From Marinomonas ushuaiensis DSM 15871 (GTDB taxonomy: Bacteria > Pseudomonadota > Gammaproteobacteria > Pseudomonadales > Marinomonadaceae): a stretch of 64,000 nt of DNA. The position numbers and the translations under genes are program-made. The DNA lies in contig NZ_JAMB01000003.1 of the NCBI RefSeq assembly GCF_000521805.1, positions 62,001 to 126,000 on the forward strand. Reading direction: 5' to 3'. Below the pieces are notes generated by a model, which ran no database searches, was not told where the DNA came from, and saw only the letters and a list, made by a program, of their open reading frames with translations. This document shows, piece after piece, positions 26,915 to 36,706 of this stretch (position 1 is its first letter; each line of letters begins with the position of its first letter).

Positions 26915-28234
26915 CTAGTCATAATCTCTTGGTTCACCGCTAACTGTTAGCTCATAATCTTGTAAACCAAAAGAGCCCATAACAGGCTCGCAGGTAACAT
27001 CAACGTTCACAGTTAAATCCCTTCCAGGTACATCAGCTTCCTTACGGTGAGAACCACTCGCATATCCACTCATTTTCACATCAAAGCTTGTATTTAAATC
27101 ATGGCTATCAACTGATAGCTCTATTTCATCAAAAATGGTATCTGTTTCAGCCATAGGTCCAGAAAGGTCCTCTCCCATTAATAGATCATTAGAATCTTCA
27201 TTAACCCTTTCAGAAATTTCTTCCACTAATGTATCTTCTGATACAAGCTTAAAAGGCAGCTCCTCAAATAACATTTGAATATGATTAAATAGTAAATCAG
27301 AACTTAAATCTTCATTATCTGAGTTTTCTCGCTCACATATAGCATCTAAATTTTTAGCTAAACCGTCATCTAAAATAATATATTTGAGTTTAGTCAGATA
27401 TTCATTACTAAAATCTTTATCGTTTATAAGTTCGTCTGTTGTTTCATATCCAAAAACAGCTGCAATACATGAAACAAGCCCTGACGCTGTTAATACAACC
27501 CTGTCCTGCTTTAAAGAGTCAGACAATAAATTCATAAAATAAAAAACGGCGGGGAACCTATGTGAAGCCATCGTTGCATTATGAATTGCAGACTGCTCTT
27601 CATATCGCTGCTTTTCTTTCGTTGCTTTTCGCTGTTTTTCCTCTAGTTCTAAACGCTTTTTCTCTAAACTAATTTGTTCAGCTTCAGCATCAGCTTTGGT
27701 TTTATCTGCTAGTGCAGAAGCTGTTTTGACTTTTTTATCAATGAATTCTCGAATTTTATCTCTTCGCTCTATTCTATTTTTTTCTTTTTGGATATCTAAA
27801 GCGACATCTTGTGCTAAAAAGTCTTTCTCTGGGTTTGATCTAAGTCTTTCCTTATTAAGCTCCCATTGCTTTCTGGTATGTTCGATATCTAAATCAACAG
27901 CGTGTGAGTACTGCAAAACAGCAGTCTTTTTTTGCTTTTCTTTCACCCACAAGGAAGCCAAAGGGAGTATGAACAAGTAGCCTATTGTCAATGCTGTAGG
28001 GATTAGTAATAGTCCTAAATCTTGTTTTAATAAGCTTGGATTTGACAACAAAGCCATACTTTCGACTAAAGCACTTATTCTTTTTTCTAAGTCACCTTTA
28101 CCCCAAAACAAAAGAGCTAATTTATCCCAATTACAAAAGCACCAGGAAACAATAAATGTTCCAACTATTGGATCTTTGATTCTAGTTTTAGCATTACCCT
28201 TTATGGTGGACCAAATATCATCTAACACTTGCAT
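26915..28234 (-). CDS. Membrane-anchored coiled-coil protein downstream of hsdR
   Basis: A 439-residue protein I cannot name. It begins MQVLDDIWSTIKGNAKTRI, then has two hydrophobic segments (about residues 23-43 and 73-97). A strongly charged coiled coil follows (about 110-215, EKKRLELEEKQRKATKEKQR). After another helical part, an acidic C-terminal 130 residues looks beta-rich. It starts 24 bp after the hsdR stop and may be the last gene of the restriction operon. Similar N termini occur, to my memory, in hypothetical proteins near restriction systems, but no function is established. It could tether or regulate a defence complex at the membrane. Confidence 0.72.
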   Translation of the reverse strand: MQVLDDIWSTIKGNAKTRIKDPIVGTFIVSWCFCNWDKLALLFWGKGDLEKRISALVESMALLSNPSLLKQDLGLLLIPTALTIGYLFILPLASLWVKEKQKKTAVLQYSHAVDLDIEHTRKQWELNKERLRSNPEKDFLAQDVALDIQKEKNRIERRDKIREFIDKKVKTASALADKTKADAEAEQISLEKKRLELEEKQRKATKEKQRYEEQSAIHNATMASHRFPAVFYFMNLLSDSLKQDRVVLTASGLVSCIAAVFGYETTDELINDKDFSNEYLTKLKYIILDDGLAKNLDAICERENSDNEDLSSDLLFNHIQMLFEELPFKLVSEDTLVEEISERVNEDSNDLLMGEDLSGPMAETDTIFDEIELSVDSHDLNTSFDVKMSGYASGSHRKEADVPGRDLTVNVDVTCEPVMGSFGLQDYELTVSGEPRDYD

Positions 28235-28258
28235 ACTCTGACCCTAAAATAATAGTCA

Positions 28259-31231
28259 TTAATAATATTCCTTTATATACCCATACGCTCTATCAAACAG
28301 TATTTGGTCTTTGTGTAGTTGATATTTGAGTAAGGCTTTACGCAATGATTTTTGTACGTCTCGTTCTCCGCCGGTGCTGTCTTGCCAGCCGGGGAAGCTT
28401 ACGATTCGTACGATGGCGTCTATATCTGTGACGATACGTTCTACGACGGCTGGTGTTTGGTCGTCTTTTAATTCTAAGAACAAATCAGTCAAAGCTGCTT
28501 TAGGTGTTTTTTCTTGTCGTTGCTCGTCTAGGTCTTTTTCGGCTTGGACGGTTTCTTTGGCGATTTTACAAAGTTCTTTTACAAAGTCGATTGAGGCAAT
28601 CAGTCCTTTTTCGGCTTTGTCGCGTAGTGCTTCTAAACGTTCACTAAGAGACTTAAATTCTGGTAAATCACCACGGTCTTTAAAACGTTTTGCTAGTTCT
28701 TTTTCTAACTGCTTGGTTTTACGCGGATCTGGGTTGTTAAAGATATTTTCGATGACATCGGCATCAAGTACAAACTCTTCTAGGTTATGTACTTCACCTA
28801 CATGAATATTGTCATGTATTAGCTGTGTGGTTTGCGCGCCAAGGGCCAACCACAACAACTTGCCAATGTTATCTGTCGCGGGTCTTACTGATTCATAAAC
28901 CTGAGCAAGCCATCGATAGTCTTCGTTATATTGGTCCAGCACGCTATCAGGCGAAAGAGATTCCCAAAGCTTCGCCAGGTACTTAAAGTCTAAAGCGAAG
29001 GCGTCTTTCTTTTCGTTATCACCTATGGCGTTCTGGGCTGCTTCTAATCCATCAAAACCTTCTAGCGTTCTATCAACGGATGGAAAATGCGCTAAGGTAT
29101 CCAGCATTGCTTGAGGCAGTTTTGAACGCAGCTCACTTAGGTTAGTAATAACCTGCTGTACGCTTTCTTCATCGAACTCTAAGGCTTTAGCAGCATCATC
29201 AAACACACCAAAGTAATCGACGATACAACCAAAGGTTTTATTAGGATATAAACGGTTAGTACGACAAATCGCTTGGAGCAAGGTATGGTCTTTCATGGAT
29301 TTGTCTAAATACATAGTTTGGCAAATTGGCGCATCAAACCCGGTTAACAGCTTCGCGGTGACAATGAGAAATTTCAATTCTGATTTAGCATCGTTAAACT
29401 CATCGACGAGTTTTTCTTGTTGGCTTTTATCAACGCCCCACTTCTGTTTGAAGTCAAAATCGTCATTGGCGCTGGTGGATATAACGACCTTACTTGCCGC
29501 TTCATCAAAGTGTTTGTCGAGTGCTTCTTTGTATTGCACGCAGGCATAACGATCTGGTGTGACTATCATGGCTTTAAAACCGTGGGGATCGACTTTGTCC
29601 ATAAAGTGAATAGCAATGTCTTCTACGATTTTTTCAACCCGTTCTGGGGATTTTAAGAAAGCCGACATTTTGGCCGATTTTTGATTGAGTGCATCAGCCT
29701 CTTCATCACTTAAAGCCGCGCTTTCTTTAAAGTCTTTAAAGGCTTTGTCTAAGGCGTCTTTATCTACGTGAACATCCACTAAACGAGGTTCGAAATGCAG
29801 CGGTAAAGTGGCTTCATCACGTATGGAGTCATGGAAAGTATAACGCGACATATAGCCGCCTTTGTCTTCTTCGACACCAAATGCCCAAAAGGTATTTTTA
29901 TCGGCTTTATTTACGGGCGTACCGGTTAAACCAAATAAGAAGGCATTCGGTAACGCCGCGCGCATTTGACGACCTAAATCGCCTTCTTGCGTTCTATGTG
30001 CTTCATCCACCAGCACGATAATGTTATCGCGCGTATTCATGTTCGGCTTGGCATCACGAAACTTATGGATCATCGAGATAATGATTTTACGGGTATCACG
30101 TTCTAGCATTTGCTGAAGCTCTTTAATGCTGTCGGTTGATTCCACATTGGCGACATCAGCGGCATTAAAGGTGCCATTGATTTGAGTGTCTAAGTCGGTT
30201 CTGTCCACCAGCACAATAACGGTTGGGCTTTTAAGTTGAGTGGCTCGGCGGAGTTTTTGTGCAGCAAATACCATTAATAACGATTTACCAGAACCTTGAA
30301 AATGCCAGATTAAGCCTTTTTTGATTTTGCCATCGATAACACGCTGAACAATTTTGTTCGCGCCTTCGTACTGCTGGAAGCGCGGTATGACTTTAATACG
30401 CTGTTTCTTTTTATTGGTCGTAAATAACGAGAAGTTACGCATAATATCCAGCAAGCGTGCCGGATGTAATAAATCGCTTAACTCAAAACCCACGCCCGAC
30501 AAGCCCACCGCTCGACTTAGCTGAGCGTCTTCTACACGCCAAGGCGCCCAAAACTCTAACGGACAACGAACAGCACCGTAAAATAACTCTCTCCCTTCAG
30601 TCGCGAAAGACAGCACATTAGGCACAAATAGCTGAGGCACGGTTTTTTCATAAATATTGTGAACTTCGTGCGCACCATCAAACCAACTAATACATGAACG
30701 AATCGGTGTTTTGGCTTCACCCACCACGACAGGAAGTCCGTTAATCATCATCACCACATCGGGGATTTTGGTTTCACGCTGATGGATACGAAACTGATTG
30801 GTAATCACATAGACATTGCGAGTCAGGTCATCAAAGTCGATTAACCTCACAGGGACATAGCGATTATTCTCGCCAAAGGGCATGGTTTTTTCGCCTGTCA
30901 TCCAAGCGAAAAATTCTTCATTGGCTTTTACCAAACCAACTTGGTTTACCGAAATTAAAATAGTACGGAGTTTATGTATGACTTCATCCGCCAAATGTGG
31001 ATTGGCTTCAATCTCAGGGTTAAGGCGAATTAACGCTTTAGCCAATTCAGACTCAATCAAGACCTCATTCACACTGCGGCCTAATTGTTCTGGCGACTTG
31101 AACTGCCATTGCACACCAAAGTTTCTTTGAGGCTCTGCAACTTCATTTTTAGTCTGAGAGTCGTTCAAATTGACGCCACTCATTTGATGAATGATGTAGT
31201 GCTCCACACTATTTAATTCGGTAAATCCCAT
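28259..31231 (-). CDS. hsdR: Type I restriction enzyme, HsdR endonuclease/translocase
   Basis: The motor and nuclease subunit that cleaves unmodified DNA after translocation. In its 990 residues the N-terminal PD-(D/E)XK nuclease is visible as IPDVVMMINGLPVVVGEAK, then the SF2 helicase with Walker A FQGSGKSLLM, DEAH in LVDEAHRTQEGD, GLTGTPVNK (motif III) and TAKLLTGFDAP (motif V). All catalytic residues look present. It starts 2 bp after the hsdS stop codon, the sixth gene of a tightly packed operon. Confidence 0.96.
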   Translation of the reverse strand: MGFTELNSVEHYIIHQMSGVNLNDSQTKNEVAEPQRNFGVQWQFKSPEQLGRSVNEVLIESELAKALIRLNPEIEANPHLADEVIHKLRTILISVNQVGLVKANEEFFAWMTGEKTMPFGENNRYVPVRLIDFDDLTRNVYVITNQFRIHQRETKIPDVVMMINGLPVVVGEAKTPIRSCISWFDGAHEVHNIYEKTVPQLFVPNVLSFATEGRELFYGAVRCPLEFWAPWRVEDAQLSRAVGLSGVGFELSDLLHPARLLDIMRNFSLFTTNKKKQRIKVIPRFQQYEGANKIVQRVIDGKIKKGLIWHFQGSGKSLLMVFAAQKLRRATQLKSPTVIVLVDRTDLDTQINGTFNAADVANVESTDSIKELQQMLERDTRKIIISMIHKFRDAKPNMNTRDNIIVLVDEAHRTQEGDLGRQMRAALPNAFLFGLTGTPVNKADKNTFWAFGVEEDKGGYMSRYTFHDSIRDEATLPLHFEPRLVDVHVDKDALDKAFKDFKESAALSDEEADALNQKSAKMSAFLKSPERVEKIVEDIAIHFMDKVDPHGFKAMIVTPDRYACVQYKEALDKHFDEAASKVVISTSANDDFDFKQKWGVDKSQQEKLVDEFNDAKSELKFLIVTAKLLTGFDAPICQTMYLDKSMKDHTLLQAICRTNRLYPNKTFGCIVDYFGVFDDAAKALEFDEESVQQVITNLSELRSKLPQAMLDTLAHFPSVDRTLEGFDGLEAAQNAIGDNEKKDAFALDFKYLAKLWESLSPDSVLDQYNEDYRWLAQVYESVRPATDNIGKLLWLALGAQTTQLIHDNIHVGEVHNLEEFVLDADVIENIFNNPDPRKTKQLEKELAKRFKDRGDLPEFKSLSERLEALRDKAEKGLIASIDFVKELCKIAKETVQAEKDLDEQRQEKTPKAALTDLFLELKDDQTPAVVERIVTDIDAIVRIVSFPGWQDSTGGERDVQKSLRKALLKYQLHKDQILFDRAYGYIKEYY

Positions 31232-31233
31232 AC

Positions 31234-32454
31234 CTAAAACACCTTACTAAGTAATGAAGTTAATAATTCTTTAGTATTATGAGCTTTTATCTCTAACAGT
31301 CTTATATTGTTAGCTATTCTTTCTAAAGTATTCGCTATTTGGATCTGTTTATCTTTATTTCTATATGGAACAACAACTTTCTGTATGTCTGAGCCGTATA
31401 CATGCATAACTGTTGCTCCTGTTCCAAATTTGTTCAACTGATGCCTCACTAGTTGTGAATTCATCAAATACCCTAAATAAGTACCATCCATGTCTTTCGG
31501 GCGGAAGATTAAAATATCACTCCCTGCATATGCTTCAACTTTTTCTATGAAAGCCGCTGATTTACCAATTTCTGTTATTGTTTCTCCAGAACCGGCAAAC
31601 AAAATATCATTAACTTTAAGCTTTACGGCTTTTTCAGATGATTTTGAGGATATAAAAGAATGAAATTTTTTAATTATTCGGTGATGTTTTGTATAAAGCT
31701 CACCATATCTGACACAAGGGATTCCGCTCTCTATAACTTCTGACTTAGCGATACCTTTTCCTTTTATTATCTCACCCAGTTCTTGTAATTTTATGATTTC
31801 TTTCTTACTAGACAAACAGTTAATTACTTGATTAATAGTTTTGCCATTCAAATTTTCACCATGTATTTGATATTCAATTTGAGCTTCTAAATTAGAGGAA
31901 AGCTTTTGTTTAAGGCTCAATTCATCTTGTAAAGATTTATCTAATTTCTCTAAAAGTAAGAAAAGCTTATGCTGACCAGTTTTACTTGGAAGAAAGAATT
32001 CGAAATTGGCTAAATCTTTGAATTTAACTCTTGGTGATAACCCACCTGCTGAATGAGTAATTGCGTGATCAAAAAAACTGTTGTTGTTTACAATAAATGG
32101 TAATAGCTCTGGTAAAAGCAGTTCCTCTCTAGCTCTCATTACAGTGATATCACCAGAACAAATCCCTTCAAAACCTGCTTTAGCCGCTTTCTTTAAATAA
32201 GCTCGACGTCGCCCGAATAATACATCACCTTTACTGAATTTCTTTGTAAACGTTGTACTTTTTTCAATGCTCGCTGAGCGGCGCAAGTGCATATCTTCAC
32301 TATCAATATGTTCTAAACCAACTATATGTTCTATACCTTCAGCAACAGGATCTTTAACCGTTTCTTTTGGCTCAAACACCAAATCACCAAACTTCACTTT
32401 TTGCCAGTCTGATTTATCGATAGAGAAGTTTTTAATCGCTTCCATGTCAAACAT
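31234..32454 (-). CDS. hsdS: Type I restriction enzyme specificity subunit HsdS
   Basis: Determines the DNA target. The 406-residue protein has two target-recognition domains, one from about residue 15 to 150 (VKFGDLVFEPKETV ... GDVLFGRRRAYLKKA) and one from about 215 to 355 (IIKLQELGEIIKGKGI ... ILFAGSGETITEIG), each followed by a conserved helical spacer (IEYQIHGENLNGK and the C-terminal coil). This is the complete two-domain form, recognising a bipartite sequence that cannot be predicted here. The ATG overlaps the hsdM stop codon (TAATG). Confidence 0.94.
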   Translation of the reverse strand: MFDMEAIKNFSIDKSDWQKVKFGDLVFEPKETVKDPVAEGIEHIVGLEHIDSEDMHLRRSASIEKSTTFTKKFSKGDVLFGRRRAYLKKAAKAGFEGICSGDITVMRAREELLLPELLPFIVNNNSFFDHAITHSAGGLSPRVKFKDLANFEFFLPSKTGQHKLFLLLEKLDKSLQDELSLKQKLSSNLEAQIEYQIHGENLNGKTINQVINCLSSKKEIIKLQELGEIIKGKGIAKSEVIESGIPCVRYGELYTKHHRIIKKFHSFISSKSSEKAVKLKVNDILFAGSGETITEIGKSAAFIEKVEAYAGSDILIFRPKDMDGTYLGYLMNSQLVRHQLNKFGTGATVMHVYGSDIQKVVVPYRNKDKQIQIANTLERIANNIRLLEIKAHNTKELLTSLLSKVF

Positions 32455-33920
32455 TAAACTAGCTCCTCAAATAAATTTTCCATTGATTTTTTTAAGTCAT
32501 CTGAGGACTGTTGCCAGCCTTGATAAACCGTTGCAAAGTCAATTTCTGCATTATTTGATAAGGCATCTGGGCGAATATATCGGTTGATGGCCATGTTGCC
32601 GTTTTTATCAAGAACATCTTGTGTGTTTACCAGTACAGAAAAGTTTTCGACACTTTTAAAATTGCTATAAGTTTCGAAAATTTTATCGATATGAATTTGA
32701 TCTAAATACCCAATATTCTTATCTTGCCTTACTTCTTTCACCGCATTAATGATCAGTACTTTACCTTTTTTACTTTCTTCCTTGTTGGTCTTGGTGATCA
32801 ACAAGCAGGCTTCCATAGGCGAGTTGTAAAAGAGGTTTGGCCCTAGACCAATCACACATTCCACTTGGTCTCGCTCTATCATTTTAGTGCGCATTGCGGT
32901 TTCTGCATCACGGAACAAAATACCGTGCGGCCATAATGAAATAGAACGCCCATTGTCTAAATCAAGACTCTTTTGAATATGTTGCTGAAAGGCATAATCA
33001 GCACAACCTTGTGGTGGTGTACCCCATAGATTACGGCCAAACGGATCACTTTCAAATGACTTACGATCCCAAGATTTGATAGAGTACGGCGGGTTAGCGA
33101 GTATAACGTTGAATTTTTTTAGTTCGTCATTTTCGAGTAATCCGGGATGAGACAAGGTATTACCACGGACAATATCGAACTCCTCAATACCATGCATAAA
33201 CATGTTCATACGGGCAATGGCTGAGGTTAATAGATTAATCTCTTGGCCGTATAGTTTAAGTGTGCGGTATTCTTTGCCTTCGTCTTTTAAGTGCAAGGCA
33301 CAGTTAAGCAATAAACCACCGGAGCCACAGGTAGGGTCGTACACGGATTCACCCGGTTGTGGGTCCATGATCATTGTCATTAATTTAACCACGGTACGGT
33401 TAGTGTAGAACTCAGCGGCGGTATGGCCACTGTCGTCGGCGAACTCTTTGATCAAGTATTCATAGGCATTGCCTAACTTATCATCAGGTACGTTTTTTAA
33501 ATTCAGCTTATGCTGTGAATAATGCTCGATAAGGTCCGTTAGCATGGCATCGGACAAGCGTTCTTTATTGGTCCAACTGGCGTCACCAAAAATACCGTCT
33601 AACGTATCTGGATTGGCCTTCTCTATCTCACGCATGGCGTTTTGTAACGCCATACCAATGTTGGTTGTGGTTTCACGCACATCATTCCAATGAGCACCTT
33701 CAGGAATGAGAAAATTATGATTCTCAGCAAACGCAGCGCATTCAATATCGCCATCATTTTCGGCTAACGCATTTTCAAACTCTTCGTCATACACATCTGA
33801 AATACGCTTAAAAAACATCAGCGGAAATATATATTGCTTATAATCACCCGCATCAATCGTACCTCGAAGCGCAGTGGCTGCGCCCCAAAGGTATTTTTCT
33901 AATTCTTGTTGGGTCATCAT
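32454..33920 (-). CDS. hsdM: Type I DNA adenine methyltransferase HsdM (copy 1)
   Basis: N6-adenine methyltransferase subunit, 488 residues. The N-terminal HsdM_N domain (LEKYLWGAATALRGTIDAG) is followed by SAM motif I YDPTCGSGGLLL and catalytic NPPY (ILANPPYSIKSW). Compared with copy 2 (35228-36706) it is similar over its full length, but it has TAAEFYTNRTVV where copy 2 has the usual FYTPR form. It is coupled to the preceding gene by a 4-bp overlap and to hsdS by TAATG, so this is the copy most tightly linked to hsdS and hsdR. Confidence 0.94.
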   Translation of the reverse strand: MMTQQELEKYLWGAATALRGTIDAGDYKQYIFPLMFFKRISDVYDEEFENALAENDGDIECAAFAENHNFLIPEGAHWNDVRETTTNIGMALQNAMREIEKANPDTLDGIFGDASWTNKERLSDAMLTDLIEHYSQHKLNLKNVPDDKLGNAYEYLIKEFADDSGHTAAEFYTNRTVVKLMTMIMDPQPGESVYDPTCGSGGLLLNCALHLKDEGKEYRTLKLYGQEINLLTSAIARMNMFMHGIEEFDIVRGNTLSHPGLLENDELKKFNVILANPPYSIKSWDRKSFESDPFGRNLWGTPPQGCADYAFQQHIQKSLDLDNGRSISLWPHGILFRDAETAMRTKMIERDQVECVIGLGPNLFYNSPMEACLLITKTNKEESKKGKVLIINAVKEVRQDKNIGYLDQIHIDKIFETYSNFKSVENFSVLVNTQDVLDKNGNMAINRYIRPDALSNNAEIDFATVYQGWQQSSDDLKKSMENLFEELV

Positions 33921-35227
33921 GCTGATTGATCCTCACTGATCAAATCATTTTCGAACGCTCTGTAAATATCTTCAATTAAATTCGCCAATGGCGTAATATC
34001 ATTATGATTTTTATCAAGTTGAGCTAGCTTCTTGAAAGGGATCGATATTGAAATGTAATAACCAAAAGCGATATTAACTACCGTTCTATTAGAGTTTATG
34101 ATTTTATCTTCCCAGTTACATTTGCTTTTCCAATCGCAGGCTAAATATTGGTCCAGTAGATCCTCAATCTTACTCCAGTTATCTTTTTTTATTCTACCTG
34201 TATGTTTTTGAAAATTTTCTTTGGTAAAGAGGTTCTGTGTAAAGTCATTTTCATTAAACCATAAGCCTGTTATATATTTCTGCCCCATCATTTTTATATG
34301 ATAAGACAATTTTGTAACGTAGCTATCACCATCAATTTCTAACTTAGAGCTGAACAATGGCTCTTTATTAAAGATATGGTATCCCTGACTTTTAGTATTT
34401 CCAGGGTAAATATCAGCAATCAAATCACCAGTGTCTTTATCTACTTGAAATAAGAGTTCATTTGACCAACCTTTTGAAAAATCAGTCCCTAATCTATCGT
34501 AATAAGTTAAAGGCTTGATTGATTCATTGTTCTTACAGAATTCTGTTAATGCAGACTCAATTCTCCTATAAATAGAGGCAGAGTTAACATTCTTCAAAGA
34601 GCCAATTGGCGTTTCTGGAAGCCATCTGAAATTATGATCTTTCACTAGCTGAATGAAATCAGTGAGAAAACGATTACTATTCCCCATTGTTTTTTCGAAG
34701 CTAGCGACCTTAACCGCAATTCTCATTAATTTTTTCCAATTCAAATCAACAGGCGTTATATCGCCTCTACATTCATGTATATTTTTATTTTCTTTTTCAA
34801 AGATATTGAATATTTGATTGTACAGTTGAGCGGTGCAGTCAATATTGTCACGCTTAGCTTCAATAACGATTAATACGTTATCAATCGTTATTACTAAATC
34901 ACAAACTGGGTCATAGCTTGCACCGTCTCTCTGTTTCCAAAAGTTAGTCATTACTGCTTCGCTTAATGAAACAGCATACACCTTGTCAAACTCAGTAATT
35001 TGACTAGCTTGTTTTTGTATCTCAACTTGAATATTTGTTTCGCTATCAAGGTTTTCAAACAATTCACCAAACAAACTGGAACCACTAAAAATTGACTTTA
35101 GAACCTCATGAGAAAAAAGAGCATCTTCTTGCAAACATATAGCTAAAGACCTTGTTAAATCGTTTTCAAGTTGATAGCTGCGGTTATCTTTCGCATAGGT
35201 AGTGAAAATATTTAGATGTTTATTCAT
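33917..35227 (-). CDS. PD-(D/E)XK nuclease-like protein inside the type I operon
   Basis: A 436-residue protein of unknown role. Its N-terminal 130 residues show the arrangement of a PD-(D/E)XK fold: a helix with Glu21 (ENDLTRSLA), Asp110 (DPVCDLVITI) and the E-x-K pair Glu123/Lys125 (VLIVIEAKRD). The rest has no motif I know. It begins on the base after the upstream hsdM stop codon and overlaps the next hsdM by 4 bp (ATGA), so it is made with the restriction enzyme. It may be a second nuclease, possibly acting on modified DNA, or an accessory of one HsdM copy. Confidence 0.72.
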   Translation of the reverse strand: MNKHLNIFTTYAKDNRSYQLENDLTRSLAICLQEDALFSHEVLKSIFSGSSLFGELFENLDSETNIQVEIQKQASQITEFDKVYAVSLSEAVMTNFWKQRDGASYDPVCDLVITIDNVLIVIEAKRDNIDCTAQLYNQIFNIFEKENKNIHECRGDITPVDLNWKKLMRIAVKVASFEKTMGNSNRFLTDFIQLVKDHNFRWLPETPIGSLKNVNSASIYRRIESALTEFCKNNESIKPLTYYDRLGTDFSKGWSNELLFQVDKDTGDLIADIYPGNTKSQGYHIFNKEPLFSSKLEIDGDSYVTKLSYHIKMMGQKYITGLWFNENDFTQNLFTKENFQKHTGRIKKDNWSKIEDLLDQYLACDWKSKCNWEDKIINSNRTVVNIAFGYYISISIPFKKLAQLDKNHNDITPLANLIEDIYRAFENDLISEDQSA

Positions 35228-36706
35228 TTATAAAAATCCTTTTAGTACTTGTTTGAATTTTTCTTCAGCTTCAAGGCTTGCTTGCCATGCTTCTTTTAAA
35301 TCAGCCATAGCCTCTTCTACTGAAGGTAAATTGTCTTCAATGATTTTCTCGACATAAAGTGGAATATTTAAGTTGAAATCGTTTTCTTCTAGGTCAGCCA
35401 CGGTGGCAACTTTGACGTAGTTCTCTACATCTTGATAGCTGCGGTACCAGTCAAATATTTGTTGTATGTGTTTTGGTTCTAGGAAGTTTTGTGCCCGGCC
35501 CACTCGAATCTGATCAGAAGCATCAATAAACAAGACTTTGCCTTTTCTATCTTCCGCTTTGACTTGTTTAAAGACCATGACACAAGCGGCAAGTTGGGTG
35601 CCATAGAATACGTTAGGACCTAAGCCTATAACCGCTTCTAACATGTCTTGCTCTAACAAGGATTGTCTAATGCGTCCTTCTGCCCCTTTACGGAACAGTG
35701 CCCCGTGAGGCAATACAACCGTCATACGACCAGTGCTGTTCATGGATTTAACCATGTGTTGCACCCAAGCCATGTCACCATTACCTTGAGGCGGTACACC
35801 GGCGATATTACGACCATATGGATCGGACGCCCAATTATCAGCGCCCCAGTTTTTAAGCGAGAAAGGCGGGTTAGCTATTACACAGTCAAATGTCTGCAAC
35901 CCATCTGCTTCAAAAAAAGCCGGATTACGCAGGGTGTCACCCCTTAGTATTTCGAAATCTTCGATACCGTGGAGGAACATGTTCATTCTAGCGATACCAC
36001 TAGATGTCAGGTTCATCTCTTGGCCGTAGAGTTTTAAGGTTCTTGCATCTTCATTGTTGTGTTTAAGGTGATCAACACACTCAAGCAACATGCCGCCTGT
36101 ACCACAAGCAGGATCGTAGATTGTCTCACCTTCATGAGGGTCTAAGATCATACCGAGTAAATGCACAACAGACCGAGGCGTATAGAATTCCCCAGCTTTT
36201 TTGTTGGTTAAGTCAGCAAAGTGTTTTATTAGATACTCGTAGGCATTACCAAGCATGTCAGGCTCAACATTGTGGTTACCTAAAACATATTCAGAGAAAT
36301 GCTCGATGAGGTTGATGAGCAATGCATCAGATAGTTTGTTTTTGTTGCTCCATTGAGCGTCGCCAAAGATACCGTAGAGGTATTCTTGATTTGATTGCTC
36401 TATGCCTCGTAATGCTTCTTCAATGGCTTGACCAACGTTTGTCGTCGTTTCACGAACGTCTTGCCAATGACCGCCATCAGGAATTTCAAATCGATGCATT
36501 TCTGGTAAGGCGGCGTATTCTTTGTCGCCATCCGATTCATCAAGCGCGGTACGGTATTCTTCTTCGTACACATCGGAAATACGTTTAAAGAACAGTAGAG
36601 GAAATATGTAGGCTTTGAAGTCGGAAGCGTCTACTGGACCTTTAAGAATCCAAGCCGCTTTTGAAAGGTATTGCTCTAATTGTGAAAGCGTTATTTTCTG
36701 TGTCAT
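35228..36706 (-). CDS. hsdM: Type I DNA adenine methyltransferase HsdM (copy 2)
   Basis: A second complete HsdM of 492 residues. It has the HsdM_N domain (LEQYLSKAAWILKGPVDAS), the FYTPRSVV segment, SAM motif I YDPACGTGGMLLE and the catalytic motif NPPF (VIANPPFSLKNW). By eye about half the residues agree with copy 1 across the whole length, so this is an old duplication or recruitment, not a recent tandem copy. Its start codon overlaps the stop of the small DNA-binding protein gene (ATGA). There is only one hsdS for two HsdM subunits. Confidence 0.94.
   Translation of the reverse strand: MTQKITLSQLEQYLSKAAWILKGPVDASDFKAYIFPLLFFKRISDVYEEEYRTALDESDGDKEYAALPEMHRFEIPDGGHWQDVRETTTNVGQAIEEALRGIEQSNQEYLYGIFGDAQWSNKNKLSDALLINLIEHFSEYVLGNHNVEPDMLGNAYEYLIKHFADLTNKKAGEFYTPRSVVHLLGMILDPHEGETIYDPACGTGGMLLECVDHLKHNNEDARTLKLYGQEMNLTSSGIARMNMFLHGIEDFEILRGDTLRNPAFFEADGLQTFDCVIANPPFSLKNWGADNWASDPYGRNIAGVPPQGNGDMAWVQHMVKSMNSTGRMTVVLPHGALFRKGAEGRIRQSLLEQDMLEAVIGLGPNVFYGTQLAACVMVFKQVKAEDRKGKVLFIDASDQIRVGRAQNFLEPKHIQQIFDWYRSYQDVENYVKVATVADLEENDFNLNIPLYVEKIIEDNLPSVEEAMADLKEAWQASLEAEEKFKQVLKGFL

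Noticed and set aside
28326..28805. 159-residue plus-strand frame inside hsdR
   Set aside because: Antisense shadow of the conserved HsdR C-terminal region; low-complexity serine-rich product.
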